From: Propionibacteriaceae bacterium P6A17
GTDB lineage: Bacteria > Actinomycetota > Actinomycetes > Propionibacteriales > Propionibacteriaceae
Assembly: GCA_000619965.1 (NCBI GenBank)
Contig: JHVD01000012.1
Location: 1 to 64,000, forward strand
Length of the DNA: 64,000 nucleotides
Reading direction: 5' to 3'
Shown here: in pieces, positions 17,300 to 26,278 of the stretch
Layout: the number at the start of each line of letters is the position of its first letter
Position numbering within the stretch: the first letter of the stretch is position 1
Position numbers and translations under genes: made by a program
Notes under the pieces: generated by a model
Databases searched by the model: none
The model's input: only the letters and a program-made list of their open reading frames with translations
Told to the model about the DNA's origin: nothing

Positions 17300-18277
17300 A
17301 TGACTGACAACAAGACTCCTGAGACCGCGCACGGCGAGAGCTACTCCGTCGAGGACGTGCTCGATCAGACGACGGACAAGTCGTTCTCCCAAGGGCAGCT
17401 CGTGCTGCGCCGCTTCCTGCGGCACAAGGCGGCGATGACCGCGCTCGTGGTGCTGGTCCTCGTCATCCTGCTGGCATTCACGTCCATCGGCGTCGGCCCG
17501 ATCCCCGGCTGGTGGGACAAGGACTACCTGCAGTTCTACGTCGGCACGAACCCGAACCCCAACGGTGCGCCGACGCTGCAGCTCTGGCCGTTCAGCATCG
17601 GGGAACACCCGTTCGGTCAGGACACGATCGGCAAGGACTACTTCGCGCTCGTGATGCGCGGCGCGCAGGTTTCGCTGTTCATCGCGTTCACGGTGGGCAT
17701 CGTCGCGACGCTGCTGGGCACCACGATCGGATCGATCGCCGGCTACTTCCGCGGCATCACCGAGTCGCTGCTCATGCGCACCACCGACCTCTTCATCATC
17801 ATCCCGCTGCTGATCCTCGCCGCCGTGTTCGGCCGCACCTTCGGGGCCAACGTCCCGCTCATGGCGCTGATGATCGGCCTGGTGTCGTGGACTGGCCTCG
17901 CGCGACTCGTGCGCGCCGAGGTGCTGTCGCTGCGTGAGCGTGAGTTCGTCTCCGCCGCCCGAGCGATCGGCACGCCGTCGACGACGATCATCCGCCGCCA
18001 CATCCTGCCCAATGCGCTCGGCACGATCATCGTGAATGCGACGCTCGGCATCTCCGGCGCGATCCTCGTCGAGACCGCGATCTCGTTCCTGGGCTTCGGT
18101 GTGCGCGCGCCCGACACGTCGCTGGGTCTGCTGATCCAGACGTACCAGAATGCGTTGACCACCCGTCCGTGGCTGTTCTGGTGGCCGGGCATCTTCATTC
18201 TCACGATTGCGCTCTGCGTCAACTTCATCGGTGACGGCCTGCGCGACGCGTTCGACCCCCGCCAGACGGTGGAGTGA
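17300..18277 (+). CDS. Peptide ABC transporter permease, DppC-like
   Basis: Second membrane subunit of the importer, 325 aa, normal length for DppC/OppC. A cytoplasmic N-terminal tail with an OppC_N-type region (LVLRRFLRHKAAMTALVVLV) leads into TM1. A long external loop contains HPFGQDTIGKDYFALVMRGAQ, the hallmark of the family. The remaining helices follow, with the EAA loop REFVSAARAIGTPSTTIIRRHILPNALG. The ATG at 17300 lies 13 nt behind the DppB stop with GAGGAGGC upstream. It overlaps no gene and is followed 11 nt later by the ATPase gene. Confidence 0.92.
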   Translation: MTDNKTPETAHGESYSVEDVLDQTTDKSFSQGQLVLRRFLRHKAAMTALVVLVLVILLAFTSIGVGPIPGWWDKDYLQFYVGTNPNPNGAPTLQLWPFSIGEHPFGQDTIGKDYFALVMRGAQVSLFIAFTVGIVATLLGTTIGSIAGYFRGITESLLMRTTDLFIIIPLLILAAVFGRTFGANVPLMALMIGLVSWTGLARLVRAEVLSLREREFVSAARAIGTPSTTIIRRHILPNALGTIIVNATLGISGAILVETAISFLGFGVRAPDTSLGLLIQTYQNALTTRPWLFWWPGIFILTIALCVNFIGDGLRDAFDPRQTVE

Positions 18278-18288
18278 GGAGCGACACG

Positions 18289-20019
18289 ATGACAACCGAG
18301 ACGAAGGCCAACGACGCGATGTCGCAGGAAGCAGTGCTCCAGTTCAAAGACCTGGATGTGAAGTTCAAGACCGAGTTCGGTCGCGTCCACGCGGTGAAGG
18401 GACTCACGCTCGACGTGCGCCCCGGCGAGGTGGTCGCCCTCGTGGGCGAGTCCGGGTCGGGCAAGTCGGTCACCGCGACGACAGCCCTCGGCCTCCTGCC
18501 GGGCAATGCCTCGATCCTCGGCGAGACGATCGTCGCCAACCAGTCGATCGGCAAGCTGAACGGGAAGCAGATGCGCAACGTCCGTGGCAATCACGTGGCG
18601 ATGGTGTTCCAGGAGCCCATGACTGCGCTCAACCCGGTGATCCGTGTCGGCGAGCAGCTCACGGAAGCCATGGAGGTCCACGGCGTGGCCTTCGGCAAGG
18701 AGGCATGGGCGCGAGCCGTCGACCTGCTGAAGGCCGTGGGCATCCCCAATGCGGAGCGGCGCGCGAAGCAGTATCCGCACGAGCTCTCCGGCGGCATGCG
18801 GCAGCGCGTGGTCATCGCGATGGCGCTGTCGTGCGATCCCGCAGTGATCATTGCCGACGAGCCCACCACCGCCCTCGATGTGACGGTCCAGGCCGACATC
18901 CTCGACCTGCTGCGCTCGTTGAAGGACAAGCTCAACACGGGCATCCTGCTCATCACCCACAACATGGGCGTCGTCGCCGACATGGCCGACCGCGTGGCCG
19001 TCATGTTCAAGGGCGAGATCGTCGAGCAGGGCACCTCGGAGGAGGTGCTCCTGCACCCGCAGCACCCGTACACCAAGCGCCTGCTCGACGCGGTCCCGCA
19101 CCTCGGCGTGGGCCACGGGCAGTTCGGCGAGGCCGTCAATCCGGTGACGAGCACGGAGAAGGCGCTCGAGGTGGAGAACTTCGTCGTCGAGTACAAGCGC
19201 ACCGGGAAGAAGCCGTTCCGCGCCGTCGACGACGTGACCTTCGACTGCCGCCGCGGCGAGATCGTCGGGCTCGTGGGCGAGTCGGGCTCCGGCAAGTCCA
19301 CCATCGGGCGCGCGCTGCTCGGCCTCATCCCCGTGGCCTCAGGCCAGGCCAAGGTGCTGGGCAGCGACCTCACCAAGGTCAAGGGACGCGAGCTGAAGGA
19401 GCTGCGCAGCCGCATCGGCGTGATCTTCCAGGATCCGGCGGCGTCCCTCAACCCGCGCCTTCCCGTGGGAGACGTGATCGCGGAGCCGCTGGTGGTCCAC
19501 AACCGCGGCAACGCGGAGTCGCGCCGCCAGCGGGTCTACGAGCTGCTCGACGCGGTGCGCCTGCCCAGGTCGGCCTACAACCGCTACCCGCACGAGCTCT
19601 CGGGTGGTCAGCGTCAGCGCGTGTCGATCGCTCGTGCGCTGACGCTCAGCCCGGACCTGCTCGTCGCGGACGAGCCGACGTCAGCCCTCGACGTGTCGGT
19701 GCAGGCGAGCGTGCTGGAGATGTTCACGGAGCTGCAGAAGGAGTTCGGCTTCGCCTGCCTCTTCATCTCGCACGACTTGGCCGTCATCGACTCGCTGGCG
19801 CACCGGGTCGTCGTACTCCAGTACGGCAAGGTCGTGGAGAAGGGCACCCGCGAGGATGTGCTCCTGTCCGCGCAGGAGGAGTACACCCAGCGGCTGTTGG
19901 CGGCCGCTCCGGTGCCGGACCCGATCGAACAGGCGAGGCGCCGCGCAGAGCGGCACGCGCTGCTGGAGTCGCTGGGCGACCGGGTTGCGGAGATCGACAC
20001 GCGCGAGCTGGACCAGTAG
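18289..20019 (+). CDS. Dual ATPase of peptide ABC transporter (DppD-DppF fusion)
   Basis: One polypeptide of 576 aa with two complete ABC domains, combining the usual DppD and DppF. Domain 1 (about 10-280) has Walker A GESGSGKS, signature LSGGMRQRV and Walker B VIIADEPTTALD. Domain 2 (about 290-570) has GESGSGKST, LSGGQRQRV and LLVADEPTSALD. Each is followed by the oligopeptide-type C-terminal extension (HPQHPYTKRLLDAVP; QEEYTQRLLAAAP). All catalytic motifs look intact, so both sites should hydrolyse ATP. The ATG at 18289 has GAGGAG at 18276-18281. It ends the operon and is followed by a hairpin at 20041-20065. Confidence 0.94.
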   Translation: MTTETKANDAMSQEAVLQFKDLDVKFKTEFGRVHAVKGLTLDVRPGEVVALVGESGSGKSVTATTALGLLPGNASILGETIVANQSIGKLNGKQMRNVRGNHVAMVFQEPMTALNPVIRVGEQLTEAMEVHGVAFGKEAWARAVDLLKAVGIPNAERRAKQYPHELSGGMRQRVVIAMALSCDPAVIIADEPTTALDVTVQADILDLLRSLKDKLNTGILLITHNMGVVADMADRVAVMFKGEIVEQGTSEEVLLHPQHPYTKRLLDAVPHLGVGHGQFGEAVNPVTSTEKALEVENFVVEYKRTGKKPFRAVDDVTFDCRRGEIVGLVGESGSGKSTIGRALLGLIPVASGQAKVLGSDLTKVKGRELKELRSRIGVIFQDPAASLNPRLPVGDVIAEPLVVHNRGNAESRRQRVYELLDAVRLPRSAYNRYPHELSGGQRQRVSIARALTLSPDLLVADEPTSALDVSVQASVLEMFTELQKEFGFACLFISHDLAVIDSLAHRVVVLQYGKVVEKGTREDVLLSAQEEYTQRLLAAAPVPDPIEQARRRAERHALLESLGDRVAEIDTRELDQ

Positions 20020-20040
20020 CAGTCCCGGGCCTTCCGACAG

Positions 20041-20065
20041 GGGGCGTCGCCTTGTGCGGCGCCCC
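20041..20065 (+). terminator. Hairpin terminator of the peptide ABC operon
   Basis: GGGGCGTCGC (20041-20050) pairs with GCGGCGCCCC (20056-20065) with one G-T wobble and a 5-nt loop. The tail TTCGTCGT is only moderately T-rich. Confidence 0.5.
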
Positions 20066-20109
20066 TTCGTCGTGCCCCGGCTTGGCGTCGCGGGGGAGGA
20101 CACCCTAGA

Positions 20110-20141
20110 GTATCGAAAACGAGAACGCTTATCGTTAGGAT
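20110..20141 (+). promoter_or_regulatory. AT-richer promoter region before the surface-protein gene
   Basis: Two -10-like hexamers, TATCGT (20130-20135) and TAGGAT (20136-20141), precede the ATG at 20146. CGAAAA...TTATCG half-sites flank the middle and could be a metal-regulator site, but the spacing does not match the usual 7-1-7 Zur box. Confidence 0.3.
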
Positions 20142-20145
20142 TCCG

Positions 20146-21925
20146 ATGCTCACCACCTCCCGGCGCCTGTGGGCGCCACTGCTGGTGCTCGCGGTCGTCG
20201 CATCCCTCTGGGCGCCCGGGGGCGGCCGACGCGACCGCCCAGTACCAAGGGCGCGACCTGCTGTTTCGCACCCACGTCGATGCCGTCCACATCGTCTGGG
20301 CCGACGGCGGCCTCGACATCAAGGTCCGGCAGGGCGCGGACACGATCCGCAACGCCAGCGACGTGGCCGTCCGGCTTGGGCCCGACGCCGACGCCGAGGG
20401 CAACGAACTGTCCCGCTACGTCGTGCCGGAGGGTGAGGAGTACGCCTTCATGGGCGAGCCCGGGGACATCGTCTGGCGGGCGCCCCGCGAGCTGTATTGG
20501 GGCTGGCTGCCCGTCTGGGCCGGCATCGGTCACGGCGAGCTGCCCGAGGGCCTCACTGACCTGCGGTTGGAGCTCGTCGACGACGGCGGCCCCGGCAAGC
20601 TGGAGGTCTACACGTCGGCCGGCCTCGAGGGCAAGCCGCAGCGCAAGCTCTCGTCCGTCGACGAGGCCCACCGCAGCTACACGCCTGGCTCACACGGGCG
20701 CTACTCGTGGATCTTCACCGAGCCGGGGATCTACCACACGCAGTGGCGCGCGACGGCCATCGTCGACGGACGCCGCGTCGAGTCGCCCGTCGTGACGGTG
20801 CCGTGGCTCGTCGGTCCCGACGATGCCGTCGGCCTCCCGGAGGGCACCACCCCGTCCAACCCGATCACCAAGCCCGTCGACGGGGCGCCCGCGCCCAGCG
20901 AGCCGGCGCCGTCGCCCTCCGAACCCGCACCGTCGCCCTCGGAGACGTCAGGCCCCCAACATCCGTACGCGGACAACTTCACGAAGTCGATTCGCTGGTG
21001 CACCCCGATCGAGCGGGGGCACCTCGACCTCGACACCTCCCGCCGAGGCGACGCCCTGTGGCTGCGCCTGCTGCGCGAGGCCGCGCCGACGCCCACGACG
21101 GTCCCGCTCCATGCCGGCATCCTGGAGGTCTCGGACGAGGCGCGTCAGGCGATGCCGTCGGGGCGGGTCGTCGAGGAGCTGAGGGACGTCGTCGGGAATG
21201 TCTCGCACGTGTGGGAGCTGCCCGAGTCCCAGGAGGACTCGTTGCCGTGGCTGGGCTTCAACACCGAGCGACTCGACTTCTCGAACGTCGAGCGGCTCAC
21301 CTACCGCATCTCCGACGCGATCGCGCCGGAGGGCGGAGCCTGGGCCATCGGCGGCTACGACCCCATCGTCGGCAAGATCACCCTCGACGTGGACTCGCTG
21401 CGCCACGCGGAGCAGGCCCTCGATCTCAGCAGGCCCATGCACATGCACCGCAGCCTCTACTTCTCCAAGCCCGGCTTCTACCAGCTCACGTTCCGCGTCG
21501 ACGTCACCCCGAAGGACCCGTCGGCGATGGAGGAGTGGCAGCGCACGGCCAGCCTGCGGGTCAACTTCGCCGTCTCCGACGAGGCCGCCGCCTTCGCGTG
21601 CGAGCGCAACGGGGAGACCCTGCCGAAGCCCACGCCGTCGGAGTCAGCGCCCGCACCGTCGGAATCGATGCCGGAGCCGTCGGAGTCGGCACCCGAGCCG
21701 TCGGAGAGCGAGAGCGTGCCGAGCGTGAGGCCGTCGGAGTCGATGCCGGAGCCGTCGGAGTCGGCGCCTGTGCCGTCGGAGTCCATGCCCGCACCGTCGG
21801 AGTCTTCCGGTGCCGCCCCAGGCCCGACGCCGACCGCGCCCGCGCCTTGGCCGCAGCCGACACGGATGCAGCCGACGGGCGAGCCGCAGTCGCCCAGGCC
21901 GGGGCTGCCGAGCACCGGTCGCTGA
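20146..21925 (+). pseudogene. Choice-of-anchor M surface protein, frameshifted after the signal peptide
   Basis: Two frames are needed to read this gene. Frame 1 from ATG 20146 gives a signal peptide (MLTTSRRLWAPLLVLAVVA...). The mature protein is in frame 2 from about 20223 (AADATAQYQGRDLLF). Removing one G from the GGGGG run at 20218-20222 joins them with a sensible cleavage site (ADA-TAQ), giving a product of nearly 600 aa. The mature part has two copies of the actinobacterial wall-anchored repeat domain: SHGRYSWIFTEPGIYHTQW, and MHRSLYFSKPGFYQLTFRV. They are separated by a PSEPAPSPSE linker. A Pro-Ser-Glu tail follows, ending LPSTGR and then a stop. The sortase motif has no following membrane helix. 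The protein type is often linked to zinc/metal ABC transporters, none of which is nearby. Confidence 0.75.
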
Positions 21926-21946
21926 GCCCTGGGTGGCCGCGCCGGG

Positions 21947-23299
21947 TCAGAGGACCAGCGCGGCCACCCAACCGGCTGCGAGCAGCGGCAGGTTGTAGTG
22001 CAGGAACGTGGGGATGACGGAGTCGCGCATGTGGTCGTGCTGGCCGTCGGCGTTGAGGCCCGACGTCGGGCCCAGCGTCGAGTCGGAGGCGGGGGAGCCG
22101 GCGTCGCCCAAGGCCCCCGCCGTGCCGATGATGGACACGGTGGCCAGCGGCGAGAAACCCATGGCCAGGCACAGCGGCACGTAGATCGCGGTGATGATGG
22201 GCAGGGTGGAGAACGACGAACCGATCCCCATCGTCACGACGAGCCCGACGAGCAGCATGGCGAATGCGGCGGCGGGCTTCGAGCCCGCGAACAGGTCAGC
22301 GGTGGCCTCCACGAGGGGCTCCACCTGACCGGACTCGTTCATCACGGCGGCGAAGCCTTGGGCGGTGATCATGATGAAGCCGATGAGCGCCATCATGCGC
22401 ATGCCCTGCGTGAACACGTCGTCGGCGTCGCGCCAGCGCACGGCGCCCGTCGCGATGAGGATCACCAGCCCCGCCAAGGCGCCGGTGAGGAGCGAGTCCG
22501 CCTCGGAGCCGCGCGCGTTGAGCACGAGCTGGATCGCGAAGCAGGCGACGACGGCCACCAGGGCCACGGCGATGCGGTAGCGGCTGAGCTCGGGCGAGGG
22601 CTGCTTGGAGGTCGCGACGTGCAGGTCCGCGTAGTCGCGGGGGCGACGGTAGCTGACGAAGATGGCGACGAGCAGGCCCGCCACCATGCCGAGGGCGGGA
22701 ATCCACATGGCCCGCATCACCGAGAGGCCCTCGGTGTCGAGGCCGGCCTGCTCGATGTTGTGCAGCAGGATGTCGTACAGATAAATCTTCCCGAACCCCA
22801 CTGGCAGGAACATGTACGTCGTGACGAGGCCGAACGTGAGCACGGAAGCCACCATGCGGCGGTCGAGGCGCAGCCTGTTCATCACCGGCAGCAGCGGCGG
22901 GATGAGCAGTGGGATGAACGCGATGTGCACGGGGATCAGGTTCTGGCTCATGATCGCCATGGCCAGCACGCCGGCGATGATCCCGGCCTTTGACCAGACC
23001 GCGGCCCGCGCGGCCTGCTCGGGATCGTCGCGCCCGAGCCGCTTCGTGATGGAGTCGGCGAGCAGGTCGGGCAGGCCGGTGCTGGCCACGCCCATCGCGA
23101 AGGCGCCGAGCAGGGCGTAGCTGAGCGCGATCCGCGCGCCGCCGCCCAGCCCGGACTCGAACGCCACCATCGTGCCGCCCAGGCCCATGCCCGCAGCCAG
23201 CCCTCCGGCCAGCGCTCCGAGGAACAGCGCGACGACGACGTGCAGGCGCGCCAGCGCGAGGACGATCATGACGAGGACGGCGAGGAGTACGGCATTCAC
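21947..23299 (-). CDS. Na+/H+ antiporter family membrane protein (NhaC-like)
   Basis: Integral membrane transporter of 450 aa with roughly 11-12 hydrophobic segments. Features include the N-terminal LGALAGGLAAGMGLGGTM, LIPVHIAFIPLLIPPLLPVMNRL in the first half, and a second half with VTMGIGSSFSTLPIITAIYVPL and GALGDAGSPASDSTLGPTSGLNADGQHDH. This fits the Na_H_antiporter (NhaC/YuiF-like) family that exchanges Na+ or organic substrates for protons. The GTG at 23299 is chosen because a TAGTGT -10 lies exactly 7 nt upstream. The gene converges on the surface-protein gene with only 21 nt between stops. The substrate is uncertain. Confidence 0.82.
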   Translation of the reverse strand: MNAVLLAVLVMIVLALARLHVVVALFLGALAGGLAAGMGLGGTMVAFESGLGGGARIALSYALLGAFAMGVASTGLPDLLADSITKRLGRDDPEQAARAAVWSKAGIIAGVLAMAIMSQNLIPVHIAFIPLLIPPLLPVMNRLRLDRRMVASVLTFGLVTTYMFLPVGFGKIYLYDILLHNIEQAGLDTEGLSVMRAMWIPALGMVAGLLVAIFVSYRRPRDYADLHVATSKQPSPELSRYRIAVALVAVVACFAIQLVLNARGSEADSLLTGALAGLVILIATGAVRWRDADDVFTQGMRMMALIGFIMITAQGFAAVMNESGQVEPLVEATADLFAGSKPAAAFAMLLVGLVVTMGIGSSFSTLPIITAIYVPLCLAMGFSPLATVSIIGTAGALGDAGSPASDSTLGPTSGLNADGQHDHMRDSVIPTFLHYNLPLLAAGWVAALVL

Positions 23300-23306
23300 G
23301 CATCGG

Positions 23307-23312
23307 ACACTA
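23307..23312 (-). promoter_or_regulatory. -10 element of the NhaC-like gene
   Basis: TAGTGT on the minus strand, then 7 nt, then the GTG start at 23299. The mRNA is predicted to be leaderless. Confidence 0.5.
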
Positions 23313-23389
23313 GCGGGATCGCCGGAGGTGGGCGGACGCCGGGTGCGACGATGAGACCCGCGTCGCCGCCGAGCGGGTGGGCCTCGGGC

Positions 23390-23395
23390 TAGGCT
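23390..23395 (+). promoter_or_regulatory. -10 element of the Nudix gene
   Basis: TAGGCT, then 7 nt (CAAGGCC), then ATG 23403. Confidence 0.5.
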
Positions 23396-23402
23396 CAAGG
23401 CC

Positions 23403-23900
23403 ATGGCGTACTCTCCCGAGCTGACCACGTTGGCGTATGTCGTCGACCCGACGCGCACGAAGGTGCTGCTCGTGCACAGGGTGGCCCGCGAGGACGACGA
23501 GCAGCTCGGCAAGTTCAACGGGCTCGGCGGCAAGGTGGAGCGCGGGGAGGACGTCGTCGCGGGCATTCGTCGCGAGCTGCGCGAGGAGGCCGGCATCGAG
23601 GCGACGGGTCTCGAGCTCCGCGGCACCGTGAGCTGGCCCGGGTTCAACGGCCGCGACGTGCTGGGCTTCGTGTTCCTCGTCACCGCCTTCGACGGCGAGG
23701 TGCCAGAGCGCAACCAGGAGGGCACGCTCGGCTGGCACGACATCGCAACCATGATGGACCTGCCCATGTGGGACGGCGACCGCCACTTCGTGCCGCTCGT
23801 CTTCGACGCCTCCGTCGCGCAGTTCCACGGCGTCATCCCCTACGACGGCGGTCACTCCACCGACGGCTGGCAGGTCTCGCTGATCCCGGCGCGGACGTGA
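23403..23900 (+). CDS. Nudix hydrolase, MutT/MTH1-like
   Basis: A 165-residue Nudix pyrophosphatase. The Nudix box G-x5-E-x7-REUxEExGU is intact in GGKVERGEDVVAGIRRELREEAGI (residues about 39-61). The upstream FNGLGGKVERGE and downstream GRDVLGFVFLVTAFDGEV match the 8-oxo-dGTP/2-OH-dATP diphosphatase (MTH1) branch, as does W-x-DGDRHFVPLVF near the C-terminus. It probably cleans oxidised nucleotides. It is leaderless (TAGGCT-N7-ATG). Its TGA is overlapped by a GTGA that may start the next gene. Confidence 0.88.
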   Translation: MAYSPELTTLAYVVDPTRTKVLLVHRVAREDDEQLGKFNGLGGKVERGEDVVAGIRRELREEAGIEATGLELRGTVSWPGFNGRDVLGFVFLVTAFDGEVPERNQEGTLGWHDIATMMDLPMWDGDRHFVPLVFDASVAQFHGVIPYDGGHSTDGWQVSLIPART

Positions 23901-23902
23901 GC

Positions 23903-25045
23903 ATGGGGCAGACCGATCGTGGTGCCGTCGGCCAGGACAGGCTGGAGGCGCTCGAGGCCGCGATGCTGGAGCCGGACCCGGATTCGCTCGGGGCGGGCGA
24001 GCGGCTGCGCCGGGTGTTCGGGGCCGAGGAGGCGGCCTGGGCGCTCACGCAGGTGTCGCTGCGGCGACGGGCCGAGGTCAAGCTGGCCCGGGCGTCGGAG
24101 ATGCTGTTCACGCCTCAGGGTCTCGAACAGGCGACGCGCAGCACCGTGGCCGCGTGGAGGGCGCGCCGCTTCGTCGAGGCGGGGGTGCGTCGCGTGTGGG
24201 ACATCGGCTGCGGCATCGGTGCCGACGCGATGGCGTTTGCAGAGGCCGGGCTCGAGGTGGTGGCCGTGGACGCGGACGAGGCGACGGCGGCCGTCGCGAG
24301 CCACAACCTCGCGCTGGTCGGGGCCAGGCCGGCCCTCGTCGGACGCGCGGAGGACCTCGACGTGCCGCCGGGGGACGCCGTATTCCTCGACCCCGCCCGA
24401 CGCACCGCGCGTGGGCGGACGTGGCACGTCGAGGACTTCACCCCGCCGTGGGCACTGGTGCTCGACCACCTGGCCTGCGGGCGATTCGCGTGCGTCAAGC
24501 TCGGCCCCGGCGTGCCGAAGGAGATCCTCCCGGGCCACGTGGAGTGGTCGTGGGTGTCCGACCGCGGGGACGTCGTCGAGGCGAGCCTGTGGACCGGGTC
24601 GACGGGCCCGGTGGCGTGGCAGATGGGGGAGCCACCTCTGGCGCTGCGCGGGGCAGGGGCGGCCCTCGACGTGCGCCCGCTGGGGCGGTACGTCGCCGAA
24701 CCCGACGGGGCCGCCATCCGGGCGGGGCTCGTCGCCGAGGCCGCGGGCGATGCCGAGGCGTGGCTGCTCGATGGGCACGTCGCCTACCTGTCCTCGGACG
24801 CGCCCATCGGTGGAGCCTGGGTGAACGACTTCGAGGTGCTCGACGTGCTGCCCTACGACCGCAAGGCCCTCGCCCGATACGTGCGCGAGCACCGCATTGG
24901 CTCGCTGGAGATCAAGAAGCGGGCGCTCGACGTCGACCCTGCCGCCCTGCGTCGGCAGCTGAAGCCGAAGGGGCCGCACGCCGCGACGATCATCCTCGCC
25001 CGCACCGTGGACGGGGCGAAGGCGATCGTCGCGCGCAGGGTGTGA
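23903..25045 (+). CDS. Class I SAM-dependent methyltransferase with THUMP-like C-terminal domain
   Basis: A 380-residue actinobacterial methyltransferase. The Rossmann core has motif I VWDIGCGIGADAMAFAEAG (about residues 93-111), the acidic VVAVDADEATAAVA strand and a DAVFLDPARRTARGR motif IV (D-P-A-R, resembling N-methyltransferase DPPY/NPPF motifs). The C-terminal 100 residues contain WVNDFEVLDVLPYDRKALARYVRE and LEIKKRALDVDPAALRRQLK, matching what I recall of THUMP-like domains, so an RNA substrate is likely. ATG 23903 is used; GTG 23897, overlapping the Nudix stop as GTGA, is an alternative. It is convergent with bioB, with one base between the stops. The exact target is unknown. Confidence 0.85.
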   Translation: MGQTDRGAVGQDRLEALEAAMLEPDPDSLGAGERLRRVFGAEEAAWALTQVSLRRRAEVKLARASEMLFTPQGLEQATRSTVAAWRARRFVEAGVRRVWDIGCGIGADAMAFAEAGLEVVAVDADEATAAVASHNLALVGARPALVGRAEDLDVPPGDAVFLDPARRTARGRTWHVEDFTPPWALVLDHLACGRFACVKLGPGVPKEILPGHVEWSWVSDRGDVVEASLWTGSTGPVAWQMGEPPLALRGAGAALDVRPLGRYVAEPDGAAIRAGLVAEAAGDAEAWLLDGHVAYLSSDAPIGGAWVNDFEVLDVLPYDRKALARYVREHRIGSLEIKKRALDVDPAALRRQLKPKGPHAATIILARTVDGAKAIVARRV

Positions 25046-25046
25046 C

Positions 25047-26099
25047 TCACGCGTTGGCGGGGGCCGGCGTGCCCGCGCCGCGGCGACGTGCGATGACCTG
25101 CGGGAGCTCGTGGGGCGGGACATCCTCGGCGCCGCGGACGACGTAGCCGCCGTCGGCGAGCATCCGCAGGTCCTGCTCGCCCGCCTGACCCTCGGCGGTG
25201 AGGTAGTCGCCGAGGAAGAGCGAGTTGCAGATCTCGAGGGACAGGGGCTGGAGCGAGCGCAAGTGCTGCTCGCGCCCGGCCGAGACGCGCACGTCGGCTG
25301 GCCCGTGGACGAAGCGGATCATCGCGAGGATCCGAAGGCACTGCTGCGGGGTGAGCTCGGCGTGTCCGGCGAGCGGGGTGCCGTCGAAGGGGAGGAGGAA
25401 GTTGACCGGCACCGAGTCGGCGCCGAGGTCGCGGAGCTGGAAGGCCACCTCGACGAGCTGTTCGTCCGTCTCGCCCATGCCTGCGATCAGCCCCGAGCAG
25501 GCCGAGAGGCCGTGCTCGCGCGCGTGCTGGACCGTCTCGCGCCGGTCCGCGTAGTCGTGGGTGGTGCAGATCTCGTCGTAGTGGGATTCGGCGGTGTTGA
25601 GGTTGTGGTTGTAGGCGTCCGCGCCGCAGCCGGCCAGCCGCTCGGCCTGACCCTCCTTGAGGATGCCCAGGCAGGCGCACACCTCGACGTCGGGATGCTC
25701 CCGCTTGAGGTCCCTGATGATCTCGCCGACTCGGTCGACGTCGCGGTTGCTGGGGCCCCGGCCGGAGGCGACGAGGCAGACGCGCCCGGCCCCGGCGGCG
25801 ATGCCTGCGTTGGCGGCCGCGAGGGCGTCGTCGTGGCTGAGCCACGTGTACTTCAGCACGTCGGCCTCGGAGCCGAGGCGCTGCGAACAGTAGAAGCAGT
25901 CCTCGGGGCACTTGCCCGACTTGAGGCTGACGAGGTAGTTCACCTTCATCGTGTTGCCGTGGAAGTGGCGACGGACGCGTCCGGCGGCTGCGACGAGCGA
26001 ATACGTGGCCTCGTCGGGCAGGCGCAGGACCGCGAGGGCTTCGTCGGGGGTGATGGTGCCGCCGGCGATGACGCGGTCGGCGAGTGCATTGGGATCCAC
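25047..26099 (-). CDS. bioB: Biotin synthase
   Basis: Radical SAM enzyme that inserts sulfur into dethiobiotin, the last step of biotin synthesis. The 350-residue protein has the radical SAM cluster C-x3-C-x2-C at Cys64, Cys68 and Cys71 (KCPEDCFYC). It also has [12 protein letters not shown] and the second-cluster region with [12 protein letters not shown], and ends in a short Ala/Pro-rich tail. GTG 26099 is supported by GAGGAGGTAGC just upstream. No other bio gene is adjacent, so biotin may be made from a precursor or the pathway may be split. A perfect TTGAAC-N3-GTTCAA palindrome sits upstream and is predicted to bind the BioQ repressor. Confidence 0.96.
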   Translation of the reverse strand: MDPNALADRVIAGGTITPDEALAVLRLPDEATYSLVAAAGRVRRHFHGNTMKVNYLVSLKSGKCPEDCFYCSQRLGSEADVLKYTWLSHDDALAAANAGIAAGAGRVCLVASGRGPSNRDVDRVGEIIRDLKREHPDVEVCACLGILKEGQAERLAGCGADAYNHNLNTAESHYDEICTTHDYADRRETVQHAREHGLSACSGLIAGMGETDEQLVEVAFQLRDLGADSVPVNFLLPFDGTPLAGHAELTPQQCLRILAMIRFVHGPADVRVSAGREQHLRSLQPLSLEICNSLFLGDYLTAEGQAGEQDLRMLADGGYVVRGAEDVPPHELPQVIARRRGAGTPAPANA

Positions 26100-26116
26100 G
26101 GGTGCTACCTCCTCGA

Positions 26117-26131
26117 TTGAACACCGTTCAA
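26117..26131. promoter_or_regulatory. BioQ-type biotin operator
   Basis: TTGAACACCGTTCAA is a perfect 6-3-6 palindrome. It contains TGAAC-N3-GTTCA, close to the TGAAC-N3-GTTAC box reported for corynebacterial BioQ. It lies between a TAGACT -10 and the bioB ribosome binding site, about at the transcription start. Confidence 0.7.
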
Positions 26132-26136
26132 ACGCG

Positions 26137-26142
26137 AGTCTA
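26137..26142 (-). promoter_or_regulatory. -10 element of bioB
   Basis: TAGACT on the minus strand places the predicted start site around 26130, inside the BioQ-type operator. Confidence 0.45.
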
Positions 26143-26232
26143 GCGGGTACGTCGGCGCTGCGGGGAGGGGGTCGACGACGGCCCGGCGGGCTCGGCCTCG
26201 ATGTCGAATCCTGCGTGCGAGGGGAAGATGAT

Positions 26233-26259
26233 CTGGCACTCGGTTGAATTGAGTGCTAA
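26233..26259. promoter_or_regulatory. CIRCE element 1 (HrcA operator) of groESL
   Basis: CTGGCACTC-N9-GAGTGCTAA matches the CIRCE consensus TTAGCACTC-N9-GAGTGCTAA apart from two bases in the left arm. It covers the presumed -35 region. Confidence 0.88.
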
Positions 26260-26271
26260 CTCGGGTATAGC
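26244..26271 (+). promoter_or_regulatory. groESL promoter
   Basis: TTGAAT (26244-26249) and TATAGC (26266-26271) form a -35/-10 pair with a 16-nt spacer. TAGCGT at 26268 is an alternative -10 with an 18-nt spacer. Confidence 0.5.
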
Positions 26272-26278
26272 GTAGACG

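Noticed and set aside
20110-20141. Zur-type zinc operator before the surface protein gene
   Set aside because: The half-sites CGAAAA and TTATCG exist, but the spacing and centre do not match the 7-1-7 Zur palindrome.
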